NCBI RefSeq assembly: GCF_001413955.1 | Contig: NZ_LCTZ01000002.1 | Span: 2,714,501-2,778,500 of the forward strand | Direction: 5' to 3' | Length of the DNA: 64,000 nt | Source: Flagellimonas eckloniae | GTDB taxonomy: Bacteria; Bacteroidota; Bacteroidia; Flavobacteriales; Flavobacteriaceae | In this document: positions 25,875-33,698 of the stretch, one piece after another | How positions within the stretch are numbered: the first letter of the stretch is position 1 | How the letters are laid out: each line of letters starts with the position of its first letter | The notes under the pieces: generated by a model | Seen by the model: only the letters and a program-made list of their open reading frames with translations | Database searches by the model: none | What the model was told of the DNA's origin: nothing | Translations under genes and position numbers: made by a program

Positions 25875-26612
25875 TTGCAAAAACTACTTTCATACCCTCT
25901 CACTATCCTCTTTTTTATTTTTTTTGGATTTACCTTGATTGTATTTCATCCCATTCAATGGTTCTGTCTAAATGTTTTAGGTTATGATGCGCACAAAAGA
26001 ACCGTGAGTATCCTTAACTGGTTTTTAATGCGGTGTACCAATATTCTTGGCACACGATATAGATTTGAAAACAAACAGGACATTCCAACAGACAGACCTC
26101 TGATTATCGTTACCAATCATCAAAGCATGTACGACATTCCTCCCATAATTTGGTACATGCGAAAACATCATCCCAAGTTTGTTGCAAAAAAAGAATTGGG
26201 CAAGGGTATTCCAAGTGTTTCCTATAACCTTAGGCATGGTGGTGGTGCCCTGATCGATAGAAAGGATGGTAAACAGGCCATTCTTGAAATAGGAAGGTTG
26301 GGAGCATATATTGAAAAACATAATAGAAGTGCTGTGATTTTTCCGGAAGGAACCCGAAGCAGAACCGGCAAACCCAAACCTTTTAAACCCTTGGGGCTTA
26401 AAATTTTGATGAAAAAATCCCCATCTGCCTTACTTGTTCCAATAACCATCAACAACTCTTGGAAGATTCTTAAATATGGTAAATTCCCCATGGGTATTGG
26501 TGCTTATCTAAAATTTAAGGTTCATCCTCCAATTGAAAATACCGGAAACGCGGATGAATTAATTGCTCAAGTAGAAAAACAAATTACGGGAAGTATAATC
26601 CTAACAGAATGA
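25875..26612 (+). CDS. 1-acyl-sn-glycerol-3-phosphate acyltransferase (PlsC-like)
   Basis: A 245-residue acyltransferase with an N-terminal membrane helix (about 8-33), the catalytic HX4D motif NHQSMYD (His82, Asp87) and the substrate motif FPEGTRSR at 156-163. It should acylate lysophosphatidic acid at the inner membrane to make phosphatidic acid. The start is TTG at 25875, 2 bp after the SDR stop; no ATG gives the full transmembrane segment. The close spacing means translation is likely coupled to the SDR. Its TGA stop overlaps the start of the following HD gene. Confidence 0.92.
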   Translation: MQKLLSYPLTILFFIFFGFTLIVFHPIQWFCLNVLGYDAHKRTVSILNWFLMRCTNILGTRYRFENKQDIPTDRPLIIVTNHQSMYDIPPIIWYMRKHHPKFVAKKELGKGIPSVSYNLRHGGGALIDRKDGKQAILEIGRLGAYIEKHNRSAVIFPEGTRSRTGKPKPFKPLGLKILMKKSPSALLVPITINNSWKILKYGKFPMGIGAYLKFKVHPPIENTGNADELIAQVEKQITGSIILTE

Positions 26613-27274
26613 TGCATTCAGAAATCATTGAAAAAACCATAACTTTTGTAAAAGACACCCTTAAAAATGCAGAAGGCGGCCATGATTGGTTTCATATTGA
26701 ACGTGTTTTCAATACCACAAAATCAATCGCCAGACATGAACAGGTAGATGGACTGGTGGTTGAATTGGCAGCGCTCTTGCATGATATTGCCGACCCAAAA
26801 TTCCATAACGGTGATGAAAGCGTAGGACCCAAAACTGCCCAAGATTTTCTGAATTCCATAAAGGTTGATGAAAAAACCATAGCTCATGTGGTAAAAATTA
26901 TTCAGCACATGTCTTTTAAAAACAGTTTGGAAAAAAACCAAAAAGCATTCTCTTCCGAAGAGTTAAAGTTAGTGCAAGATGCAGATCGTTTAGATGCCAT
27001 AGGAGCAATCGGTGTAGCCAGAGCTTTTAACTATGGCGGTTTTAAAAACAGGGAATTGCACAATCCTTCCATACCTCCTAATCCCAAGATGACAAAAGAG
27101 GAATACAAAAAGTCAAATGCTCCGACTATCAACCATTTTTATGAAAAATTGTTGCTACTCAAAGACCAAATGAACACAGAAACGGGCAAAAAGCTGGCCA
27201 AAGAGCGGCATCAATTTATGTTGGATTACCTAGACCAGTTCTATAAAGAATGGAATGGGGAACAACTGCCCTAG
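26609..27274 (+). CDS. HD domain-containing phosphohydrolase
   Basis: A 221-residue HD-superfamily protein (YedJ-like). Metal-binding residues appear in order: H25-D26-x-x-H29 (GGHDWFHIERV), the HD doublet H58-D59 (LLHDIAD), and the later Asp in VQDADRLDAIGA near residue 128. Such proteins hydrolyse phosphate esters of nucleotides; the substrate is unknown. It overlaps the acyltransferase gene by ATGA, and an ATG at 26612 is an equally good start. It closes the SDR-PlsC-HD unit. Confidence 0.9.
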   Translation: MMHSEIIEKTITFVKDTLKNAEGGHDWFHIERVFNTTKSIARHEQVDGLVVELAALLHDIADPKFHNGDESVGPKTAQDFLNSIKVDEKTIAHVVKIIQHMSFKNSLEKNQKAFSSEELKLVQDADRLDAIGAIGVARAFNYGGFKNRELHNPSIPPNPKMTKEEYKKSNAPTINHFYEKLLLLKDQMNTETGKKLAKERHQFMLDYLDQFYKEWNGEQLP

Positions 27275-27322
27275 TCTATTGTTGTTTTTTGTATCTTCAA
27301 TGCAACGTCAAATTCAACCAAA

Positions 27323-28747
27323 ATGCAAAGAAGAAAGTTTCTAAAAAACACCGCAGCGGCATCTGCCGCTTTTTCCATAGTTCCAAGTCACGTATTGGGA
27401 AAGACCCATATTCCACCAAGTGATACACTTTATGTTGCCGCTTTTGGAGTTGGGGGTCGTGGTAATGGGGTAATTAAGGGGCTTGCTGCCACCGAAAAGG
27501 TAAAGTTTGTGGCTTTTTGTGACGTTGATGACCGCAGGGCTCAGGGAACCTATGAACTTTTCCCGGATGTAAAACGATATAAAGATTTTAGAAAGGTCTA
27601 TAAAAAACACTTAAAAGACATTGATGCTGTTATGGTTGCAACTCCAGACCATACCCATGCTACCATTGCACTTCCTTTTATGCGTGAAAAGAAACATGCT
27701 TATGTTGAGAAACCTTTGACACATAATATTCATGAGGCCAGATTGATGACTAAAGTTGCTGCAGAAAACGGAATCGTTACGCAAATGGGCAACCAAGGAG
27801 CTTCCAGTGATGATAGTAGAATTGCGCGCGAATGGGTTGAATCTGGAATTATAGGAAAAATACATACTATTGATTGTTGGACAAATAGACCCGTGTGGCC
27901 ACAAGGAGTTCCCATTCCTTCAGAAAAACAACAAATTCCCAAGGAGTTGGATTGGGACCTTTGGCTTGGTCCAGCTGCAATGCGTGATTACAATGCGGCA
28001 TATTTGCCATTTAAATGGCGCGGTTGGTGGGATTTTGGAACAGGTGCCTTGGGGGATATGGGATGCCACATTATGGAGACTCCCTTTAGTGTTTTGAATT
28101 TAGGCTATCCAAAAGAAGCTGAAGCCAGTTGCACCACTGTTTGGGTAGATGATTTTGTGGAGGCCGACTACAGTCCTTCATGCCCTCCATCTTCTAAAAT
28201 CCATTTAAAGTTTGAGCATGAACACCACGGAGATATTGCGCTAAATTGGTATGATGGGGGAATAAAGCCAAACCTTCCCGATGAATTGAAAGACAACGAG
28301 ACCATTGGTGATGGTGGTGGCGGAACCATTATGTATGGTGACAAAGGAATCATTGTTACGGACACCTACTCAAGAAATGCACGTTTGTTGCCCTCTGAAA
28401 TGATGGATCTTTACAAATCCCCAGCACCCAAATATCCAAGAGTTCCGGGAAGTATGGATGGACATATCGCTAATTTTGTTGATGGGTGTATGAATGGAGT
28501 CGAAACTTCTTCTGACTTCGCAAAAGCCGGACCACTAACGGAAACCGTTCTTATGGGCAACTTGGCTGTAAAAGCATATCAATACAAAGAATTGAAAGAA
28601 GGCAAAAAAATTGGTGATTGGGCTCCTTATGCCTACCCTGGTCAGCGAAAGTTACTTTGGGATGGTGAGAATATGAGAATCACCAATTACGAAAAGGCAA
28701 ACGAGTGGGTAACACGGGATTATCGAAAAGGTTGGGAATTGACTTAA
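27323..28747 (+). CDS. Tat-exported Gfo/Idh/MocA family oxidoreductase
   Basis: A 474-residue oxidoreductase. The N-terminus MQRRKFLKN is a twin-arginine signal with a small hydrophobic core (about 8-26), so the enzyme folds with its NAD cofactor before export. The Rossmann motif GVGGRG is at 42-47, the motif VEKP at 128-131, and LGDMGCHIMETPF lies in the C-terminal domain. Exported Gfo/Idh/MocA proteins of this length are known in Bacteroidota that modify glycosides by redox-neutral oxidation with a bound cofactor. It lies 15 kb from the DUF1080 island but could work with it. A membrane-protein gene follows 10 bp later. Confidence 0.92.
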   Translation: MQRRKFLKNTAAASAAFSIVPSHVLGKTHIPPSDTLYVAAFGVGGRGNGVIKGLAATEKVKFVAFCDVDDRRAQGTYELFPDVKRYKDFRKVYKKHLKDIDAVMVATPDHTHATIALPFMREKKHAYVEKPLTHNIHEARLMTKVAAENGIVTQMGNQGASSDDSRIAREWVESGIIGKIHTIDCWTNRPVWPQGVPIPSEKQQIPKELDWDLWLGPAAMRDYNAAYLPFKWRGWWDFGTGALGDMGCHIMETPFSVLNLGYPKEAEASCTTVWVDDFVEADYSPSCPPSSKIHLKFEHEHHGDIALNWYDGGIKPNLPDELKDNETIGDGGGGTIMYGDKGIIVTDTYSRNARLLPSEMMDLYKSPAPKYPRVPGSMDGHIANFVDGCMNGVETSSDFAKAGPLTETVLMGNLAVKAYQYKELKEGKKIGDWAPYAYPGQRKLLWDGENMRITNYEKANEWVTRDYRKGWELT

Positions 28748-28757
28748 TATTTAAAAT

Positions 28758-29429
28758 ATGTCTGCCAATAAAAGAGTCTTAGTTTCTGTATCCTTTTACA
28801 CTGTCTTATTTATTGTTTCAGTCATCCTATTTTTCAACACTAAATTTACAGGTAATGATGCGGCCGGAAATGGTATGGCAAGTGGCCTGACTTTTTTATT
28901 TGGTCTACTAGGTTTATTTATAGTTGCACTGATCTTAACGGTCATTAATGCATTTTCTTTCAAAAATATTTCCCAGTATTGGATTAAATTGCTTTTTTTT
29001 ATTCCACTAATCCTTCCTTTATCAGTTCTTGCAGCTGAATATTTTCAAACAGGTATACCTAAGGAGCCTTCAATAAAGGAACAAGAGCATAGGCTAACAA
29101 TTCAAATTAAAACAACGGAAAAGCTAGAGAACCCCAAGCTTTCATTTATGTCGTCTAAAGGCAGCTATAACAGTAAATTAACCTATAAAAAAACAGAGGG
29201 AAGTTTTTACATTTATGAAAAGAGTACTGTTATTGTTTTTGAGAGTGACAGAAATTTTTACATTAGTTCAAATAAAATTAAAACCCAGCGGTATTATTTG
29301 GAAATCCCATATGAACCTAAAATCATTCCATATACCGATTGGAAAAACCTCCTAGGAACAGAGAGTAACATAAACGAACCCCTAAAGCTTGAATTTAGAT
29401 ATACAATTACCAAATCAAACAACCAATAA
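28758..29429 (+). CDS. Membrane protein of unknown function
   Basis: A 223-residue protein not recognised as any family. Three hydrophobic segments occupy the first third (about 8-26, 44-65 and 76-93). A soluble C-terminal domain follows with beta-strand-like alternation (QHRLTIQIKTTEK style segments, residues 110-223) that probably lies in the periplasm. It starts 10 bp after the exported oxidoreductase and ends 2 bp before the convergent sigma-factor gene, so it belongs to the oxidoreductase transcript. No catalytic motif is apparent. Confidence 0.75.
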   Translation: MSANKRVLVSVSFYTVLFIVSVILFFNTKFTGNDAAGNGMASGLTFLFGLLGLFIVALILTVINAFSFKNISQYWIKLLFFIPLILPLSVLAAEYFQTGIPKEPSIKEQEHRLTIQIKTTEKLENPKLSFMSSKGSYNSKLTYKKTEGSFYIYEKSTVIVFESDRNFYISSNKIKTQRYYLEIPYEPKIIPYTDWKNLLGTESNINEPLKLEFRYTITKSNNQ

Positions 29430-29431
29430 TG

Positions 29432-30685
29432 TTAGAGAAATAGGACCAGTTTCTTTTGCAAATGCTTCCTAACAAGTTTATTTTCAGTGAATTCAATTGC
29501 TTTTTTTAGGGTACCGGTATAATCAGAATGTTTCAGTTCGAAAAGCAGCTCAGCTTTTATCGCATAATACAAGCCTGATTTGCTAAAATCCGTTCTGTTT
29601 GCTAAGTTATTAAGTTCTAAAAGAGCCTTTTTTGATCCATGAAGCTTTTCAAAAGACACAATTCTGTTTAAAGCCAGCATAGGCGAATATTGAGCCTTTA
29701 ATTGGATGTCATAAAGCTCCAAAATGCTCTTCCAATCCGTTTCTAGAAATGTTTCGGCCACACAATGGTAGTATGATCTCGCAGCCTCTAGATGATAGTT
29801 TGAAGGCAACCTATTTTCTGTTCCTGAATTCTCGAGGTGTTGAATCCCAATTCTAATGAGTTCCCGATTGTATTTAGATCGATTTTGGTACTCCAAGGTT
29901 ACCAGTTCCCCTTTTTCGTTAATCCGTGCATCAAAACGGGATGCGTGAAAGCAGATTAATGCTATCAAAGCATCTAAATTAGGGTGTTTGCAATACTTGT
30001 TTTCCCTTAATAAAAGAGCGAGTCGCAAGGCTTCATAACTAATATCCCTTTTTAACACCTGTGATCCCGTGGTTGCGGAATAGCCCTCTGAAAACAATAA
30101 ATAGATCACCCGAAGCACCTTAAAAAGGCGGGATTGCAATCCCATTTCAACAGGAATCTGTAAAAACTGCACCTCTTCTCTAAACTTTTTCTTCGCCCTT
30201 GTGAAGGACTTGGCAACCGTCTCTTCCTTTTTCAAAAGGGCCTCCGCCAATTCTTTGTTGCTAAAACCACCAATTAGTTTTAAACTTAGAATGATTTGAT
30301 ACTCCTCTGAAAGGGATGGATGGCAACAAGCAAAAATGAGTTGAAGTTGACTATCAGAAATGGCATTTTCGGGCAAAAGCTCACCATTAGAACTATCCGT
30401 ATGCTTTTCCAACAAATTGTTTTCCTCTAAAAAAGAAGATTTTTTTTGTTTTCGCAGTACATCTATAAGTGAATTGCTGGCCACACTATACAACCAAGCC
30501 GTTGGCTTGTCAGGAACCTCTTTATAAGCCCAAACCTGCATGGCTTTTAAAAAAGTATCCTGAACAGCATCTTCAATCCGTTCTAAATTTGAAATTCCAA
30601 ACTTATGGGTAAGCACCGCCACTACCTTTCCATATTCATTTCGGAAGAGATGGTCTATAGTATTGGTTAGGTTATTGGGTTGCAT
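29432..30685 (-). CDS. ECF42-like sigma factor with C-terminal helical (TPR/DUF6596) extension
   Basis: A 417-residue sigma factor. Sigma-70 region 2 (about 10-80) includes AVQDTFLKAMQVW and KPTAWLYSVASNSLIDVLRK. Region 4 (about 110-165) has LIGGFSNKELAEALLKKEETVAKSF-type helix-turn-helix residues. A roughly 230-residue alpha-helical extension follows, where AARSYYHCVAETFLETDW and SPMLALNRIVSFEKLHGS resemble tetratricopeptide repeats. Length and domains match group ECF42, which uses no anti-sigma factor and is linked to YCII/DGPF proteins. Two such genes lie directly upstream on the same strand. The start codon lies 10 bp past a hairpin (30696-30723). Confidence 0.92.
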   Translation of the reverse strand: MQPNNLTNTIDHLFRNEYGKVVAVLTHKFGISNLERIEDAVQDTFLKAMQVWAYKEVPDKPTAWLYSVASNSLIDVLRKQKKSSFLEENNLLEKHTDSSNGELLPENAISDSQLQLIFACCHPSLSEEYQIILSLKLIGGFSNKELAEALLKKEETVAKSFTRAKKKFREEVQFLQIPVEMGLQSRLFKVLRVIYLLFSEGYSATTGSQVLKRDISYEALRLALLLRENKYCKHPNLDALIALICFHASRFDARINEKGELVTLEYQNRSKYNRELIRIGIQHLENSGTENRLPSNYHLEAARSYYHCVAETFLETDWKSILELYDIQLKAQYSPMLALNRIVSFEKLHGSKKALLELNNLANRTDFSKSGLYYAIKAELLFELKHSDYTGTLKKAIEFTENKLVRKHLQKKLVLFL

Positions 30686-30743
30686 AGGGTTTATAAAAGA
30701 GCCTGATAAAAATCAGGCTCTTTAGTATTAATTATTGGGTTGC
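30672..30743. repeat. 12-bp direct repeats flanking the terminator hairpin
   Basis: TTATTGGGTTGC occurs at 30672-30683 and again at 30732-30743, 60 bp apart. The copies flank the hairpin at 30696-30723: one is the start of the sigma gene (encoding MQPNN, read in reverse), the other the end of the YCII gene (encoding QQPNN). A small duplication or a pairing element are both possible. Confidence 0.6.
30696..30723 (-). terminator. Hairpin between the YCII genes and the sigma-factor gene
   Basis: AAAGAGCCTGAT and ATCAGGCTCTTT form a perfect 12-bp stem with a 4-base loop. On the minus strand a short T run (CTTTTAT) follows. It lies 4 bp after the YCII stop and 10 bp before the sigma start, so it should cut sigma expression relative to the YCII genes. 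Confidence 0.75.
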
Positions 30744-31093
30744 TGAACGTCCATTGAAGTGATTTCTCTAATTTCCAAGATACTATTTTCGAAGTTAAAA
30801 TGCGGATTCCCTTTTGATATTTCCACTGCTTCATCAATATCTTTTGCAATTACAATGGTATACCCTCCAACTACCTCCACTCCTTCTGCAAAGGGCCCAT
30901 TCGTAATCAAACCCCCTTTTATATGCACAACCTTGCCTTCTTGGGAGAGTGGGAGTCCTTCTACAAGTTTTCCCTGTTCTTTTAATCGTCCCAACCATTT
31001 CTCCCAATCCTTGGTCAAATCTTCCTTTTCTTCTTGGGATAACTTGTTATAGTCATCATATCCGCCTCTAAACAGATATAAAAAATTACTCAT
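30728..31093 (-). CDS. YCII/DGPF-domain protein, copy 2
   Basis: A 121-residue YCII-related protein. The N-terminus MSNFLYLFRGG and the NGPFAEGVEVVGGYTIVIAKDIDEA stretch, split by the conserved Gly-Tyr, match the DGPF family. It is a paralogue of the gene just upstream, with the same length and the same opening residues. The His and Asp residues of the YCII fold are thought to be catalytic, but no substrate is known. YCII genes beside ECF42 sigma factors are a conserved pairing. The sigma gene follows 42 bp later beyond a hairpin. Confidence 0.88.
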   Translation of the reverse strand: MSNFLYLFRGGYDDYNKLSQEEKEDLTKDWEKWLGRLKEQGKLVEGLPLSQEGKVVHIKGGLITNGPFAEGVEVVGGYTIVIAKDIDEAVEISKGNPHFNFENSILEIREITSMDVQQPNN

Positions 31094-31105
31094 ACATTAT
31101 TTGAT

Positions 31106-31459
31106 TTAATGCCCATCCATAGAGTGGATTTCACGTACCTCAACATTGCTTCCTTCATAGTCAAAAATTGGGCATCCTTTAGATATTTCAACAGCTTCGT
31201 CCATATCTTTTGCAGATACAATTAAATACCCTCCTACTACCTCTGCTCCTTCGGCAAAAGGTCCATTGGTCACCAATTCCCCTCTATTGTGCACTACTCT
31301 TCCATCCGCGCCCAAGGGGAGCCCATCCAAGAGATGGCCTTTTTCTTTTAGACCACCCATCCATTCTCCCCATACCTGCATATGGGCTTGTTTCTCTTCC
31401 TGTGACAATTGGTTGAAGTTTTCGTCTCCTCCCCTGAATAAATACAAAAAATTGCTCAT
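31106..31459 (-). CDS. YCII/DGPF-domain protein, copy 1
   Basis: I place the start at 31459 (MSNFLYLFRGGDENF, 117 residues) rather than ten codons earlier, because the tandem paralogue begins with the same MSNFLYLFRGG. The family motif NGPFAEGAEVVGGYLI is present. It lies 12 bp upstream of copy 2, and the pair is a recent tandem duplication by its look. Both probably belong to the regulon of the downstream ECF42-type sigma factor, as reported for that group. Function unknown. Confidence 0.88.
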   Translation of the reverse strand: MSNFLYLFRGGDENFNQLSQEEKQAHMQVWGEWMGGLKEKGHLLDGLPLGADGRVVHNRGELVTNGPFAEGAEVVGGYLIVSAKDMDEAVEISKGCPIFDYEGSNVEVREIHSMDGH

Positions 31460-31561
31460 TGGTTTTAGTTTTATGTTCGTCCATGACAAACTGATTTATA
31501 CTTTGTTTACGTTCTTATGACGAAGGTCAAAGTACAAATTGGACAATCTTTATAAATTTAT

Positions 31562-32635
31562 TTAAAATAATTTCATTTGGCCAGTTTTATATTGGTCATG
31601 AAGCTCTTTGTTAAGCTTTGGAAAACTTTTGTTCTTAAAATAACGCAGTCTAGCCAATCTTGCCATATCATGAATCTGTGTAGCTACTTTACCCTCTCCT
31701 CTATTACGAAGTCCAAATCTGCTATCGTTGATAGAACCGCCATGGCAATCCTGAATTAGGTGCAGCACCTTTTCCGCTCTATCCGGCATCGCTTTTTTTA
31801 TCCAATCTGTAAAAATTTGACCAATGGCGCCATTCAATCTAACTACAGTAAATGCAAACGAGGATGCTCCATTATCGGAAACAGCTTTGGCAAGCTTAAG
31901 TATTTCATGGCTGTTGATTCCCGGTATCATAGGTGCCAACATTGCATTTACCGGAATGTTGTTTTCTGATAATATTCTTATGGTTTTTAATCGCTTTTGA
32001 ATGGAAGCTGTTCTGGGTTCTAGTTTTCTTCTCGTCTTTTCTGAAAGAGAGGTCACCGAAATATTTACTCCCACCAGCTGATGGGAGGTCAATTCTTTTA
32101 AAATGTCCAAATCTCTAAGAATCAATGCATTTTTGGTGATTATTCCGACAGGGTGTCTATATTTTAGAAAGATTTCGAGACATTTCCTGGTGATTTCAAA
32201 TTTCTTTTCTGCGGGTTGATAGCAATCCGTATTACCCGACATAACAATGGTCTGCGCTTTCCAATTTTTGTGTCTGATTTTGGCTTCCAACAATTCGGGA
32301 GCTGATTTTTTAACCAAAATCTTTCGCTCAAAATCAAGTCCAGCACTATACCCCCAATATTCATGGGCATTTCGGGCATAGCAATAAATACATCCATGTT
32401 CACAACCCTGATAGGGGTTCATGGAAAACATCATTCCCACATCTGGGCTATCTACCTTATTTACAATTGTTTTTGGAAAAATGGGAATGTATTCGGTTTT
32501 GTTGTTTCCGGCTTCTTCACCCTCCAACCTGCAAAACTCCAAGAAATCTTCACGTTGTTCATACACATGTTGAAGAAACCTGTTTGGGGTATTTTTTTGG
32601 GCACCACGCCCTTTGAGAAATTCTTTGTGATTCAA
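31562..32635 (-). CDS. PA0069-type radical SAM protein
   Basis: A 357-residue radical SAM enzyme. The cluster motif C78-x3-C82-x2-C85 lies in YQGCEHGCIYCYARN. The N-terminal KGRGAQKNTPNRF and the IVNKVDSPDVGMMFSMNPY stretch are typical of the PA0069/Rv2578c family (related to spore photoproduct lyase), whose substrate is unknown. The start is TTG at 32635-32633. No in-frame ATG precedes the cluster, and an in-frame stop lies 21 bp upstream. A perfect 13-bp inverted repeat sits 4 bp before the start codon. Confidence 0.92.
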   Translation of the reverse strand: MNHKEFLKGRGAQKNTPNRFLQHVYEQREDFLEFCRLEGEEAGNNKTEYIPIFPKTIVNKVDSPDVGMMFSMNPYQGCEHGCIYCYARNAHEYWGYSAGLDFERKILVKKSAPELLEAKIRHKNWKAQTIVMSGNTDCYQPAEKKFEITRKCLEIFLKYRHPVGIITKNALILRDLDILKELTSHQLVGVNISVTSLSEKTRRKLEPRTASIQKRLKTIRILSENNIPVNAMLAPMIPGINSHEILKLAKAVSDNGASSFAFTVVRLNGAIGQIFTDWIKKAMPDRAEKVLHLIQDCHGGSINDSRFGLRNRGEGKVATQIHDMARLARLRYFKNKSFPKLNKELHDQYKTGQMKLF

Positions 32636-32639
32636 TTTA

Positions 32640-32673
32640 TTGGATTTATTCCAAATTTATGGAATAAATCCAA
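32640..32673 (-). repeat. Perfect 13-bp inverted repeat (hairpin)
   Basis: TTGGATTTATTCC (32640-32652) and GGAATAAATCCAA (32661-32673) flank an 8-base AT spacer. It lies between the META-like gene stop (32689) and the TTG start of the radical SAM gene (32635). It lacks a good T run, so a role in translation control, RNA stability or protein binding is as likely as termination. Confidence 0.65.
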
Positions 32674-32688
32674 TATTAAATGTTAAGA

Positions 32689-33144
32689 TTATTGTCTTTG
32701 TAGCGTTAAAAATTTAAAGCCATTGTGTTCCAAGTTCAGCTCATCTTCGTCTTGTACCGCAATTTCAAATTCTGAAAAACCTGTTTCAGAATTTATGCTT
32801 TCGTTGAACGCATCATAAAAAGCTTGACCAAAACTAGTATCAGCCACTTCGGTAGTGACCATTTCTTCAATGAAAAGCATATTCTCGGTAGATGAACTTC
32901 GACCACCAAAGGAGTTTACCGAAGTTGTTCCCATAAACTCTCCATTACGTGGAAAAATAATGGAAATGACTTCTTCGGTATTGGGCCCTAAAGTAAGCCC
33001 AGTGGGGCTTGAACTATGAATGGCAACCACATGCCATGTTCCCAATATAATTTGATTCTCTATAGTTTCAGAATCATTGTTGCAACTGAAAATCAAACTA
33101 AAAAGTAAACAAGCTACTGTTTTTTTAAAAAAACTAGTCTTCAT
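32689..33144 (-). CDS. META/lipocalin-like lipoprotein, copy 2
   Basis: A 151-residue lipoprotein with the lipobox ending at Cys21 (IFSC). The mature part starts with a beta-strand ILGTWHVVAI, then GEFMGTTSVNSFGGR and an acidic C-terminal half ending in FKFLTLQRQ. The G-x-x-N-x-F-x-G pattern recalls META/HslJ and lipocalin-like domains, but the match is by eye only. It is a paralogue of the gene 101 bp upstream; both have TYGQAFF/SFGQAFY followed by -DAFNE/-NAVEA. It probably acts at the outer or inner membrane. Substrate or partner unknown. Confidence 0.7.
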   Translation of the reverse strand: MKTSFFKKTVACLLFSLIFSCNNDSETIENQIILGTWHVVAIHSSSPTGLTLGPNTEEVISIIFPRNGEFMGTTSVNSFGGRSSSTENMLFIEEMVTTEVADTSFGQAFYDAFNESINSETGFSEFEIAVQDEDELNLEHNGFKFLTLQRQ

Positions 33145-33245
33145 TCGTGTTATTTTTCTCTAGAGGCAATAAAACGAAAAACGTTGCTTTGATATTTTAA
33201 GGTTAAGAAACTTTAACAGACAGCTTTTTTTGGCTAACGTGTGAT

Positions 33246-33695
33246 TCATTTTTCCAGAACCATTTCTCCCGAGTCACCAAAGACCAAAATCAGGTCCTGG
33301 CTTTCAAAACTATATCCAAACTGTGTGGATTCCAATTCAGATACGGTAGCTGCTTCTACGGCATTGAAAAATGCCTGTCCATATGTTGTGTCTTCTGCCT
33401 CTGTGGCGCCAAACTCGATTATCGTCAAAGTATTTGTACCTTCAAATCCATAAAGTCCGTTAAACGTATTGTTCGGGGTTGATCCATTGAACGCTCCATC
33501 TTCTAAAAAAGAAATGGAAATTGCTTCACCAGTAGGTGGTCTTTGGGTCAAGCTAGCGGAGGAAACCTTAATGGAAGTGATTTTCCAGGTTCCAAGGATT
33601 GCACTGTTATTGTCTCCAATATTGCTTTCTTCCTTGGCACCGCAACTACCAAGGCACACACAAAGAACTAAGCCGAGTAAGCACCTTTTCATCAC
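33246..33695 (-). CDS. META/lipocalin-like lipoprotein, copy 1
   Basis: A 149-residue lipoprotein with lipobox LGSC (Cys18). The mature domain begins ILGTWKITSIKV and has GAFNGSTPNNTFNGLYGF, resembling META/HslJ-type repeats, then an acidic stretch (GATEAEDTTYGQAFF) and a C-terminal strand pair. It shares layout and several motifs with the downstream paralogue. It starts 3 bp after the stop of the upstream secreted protein and is therefore likely co-transcribed with it. The start could also be the second Met. Function unknown. Confidence 0.7.
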   Translation of the reverse strand: MMKRCLLGLVLCVCLGSCGAKEESNIGDNNSAILGTWKITSIKVSSASLTQRPPTGEAISISFLEDGAFNGSTPNNTFNGLYGFEGTNTLTIIEFGATEAEDTTYGQAFFNAVEAATVSELESTQFGYSFESQDLILVFGDSGEMVLEK

Positions 33696-33698
33696 AAA

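Noticed and set aside
30696..30723. Reading the sigma-factor hairpin as a complete operon end
   Set aside because: The sigma start codon is only 10 bp away with no room for a separate promoter downstream, so the hairpin must be partly read through or sigma must be transcribed from within the YCII region.
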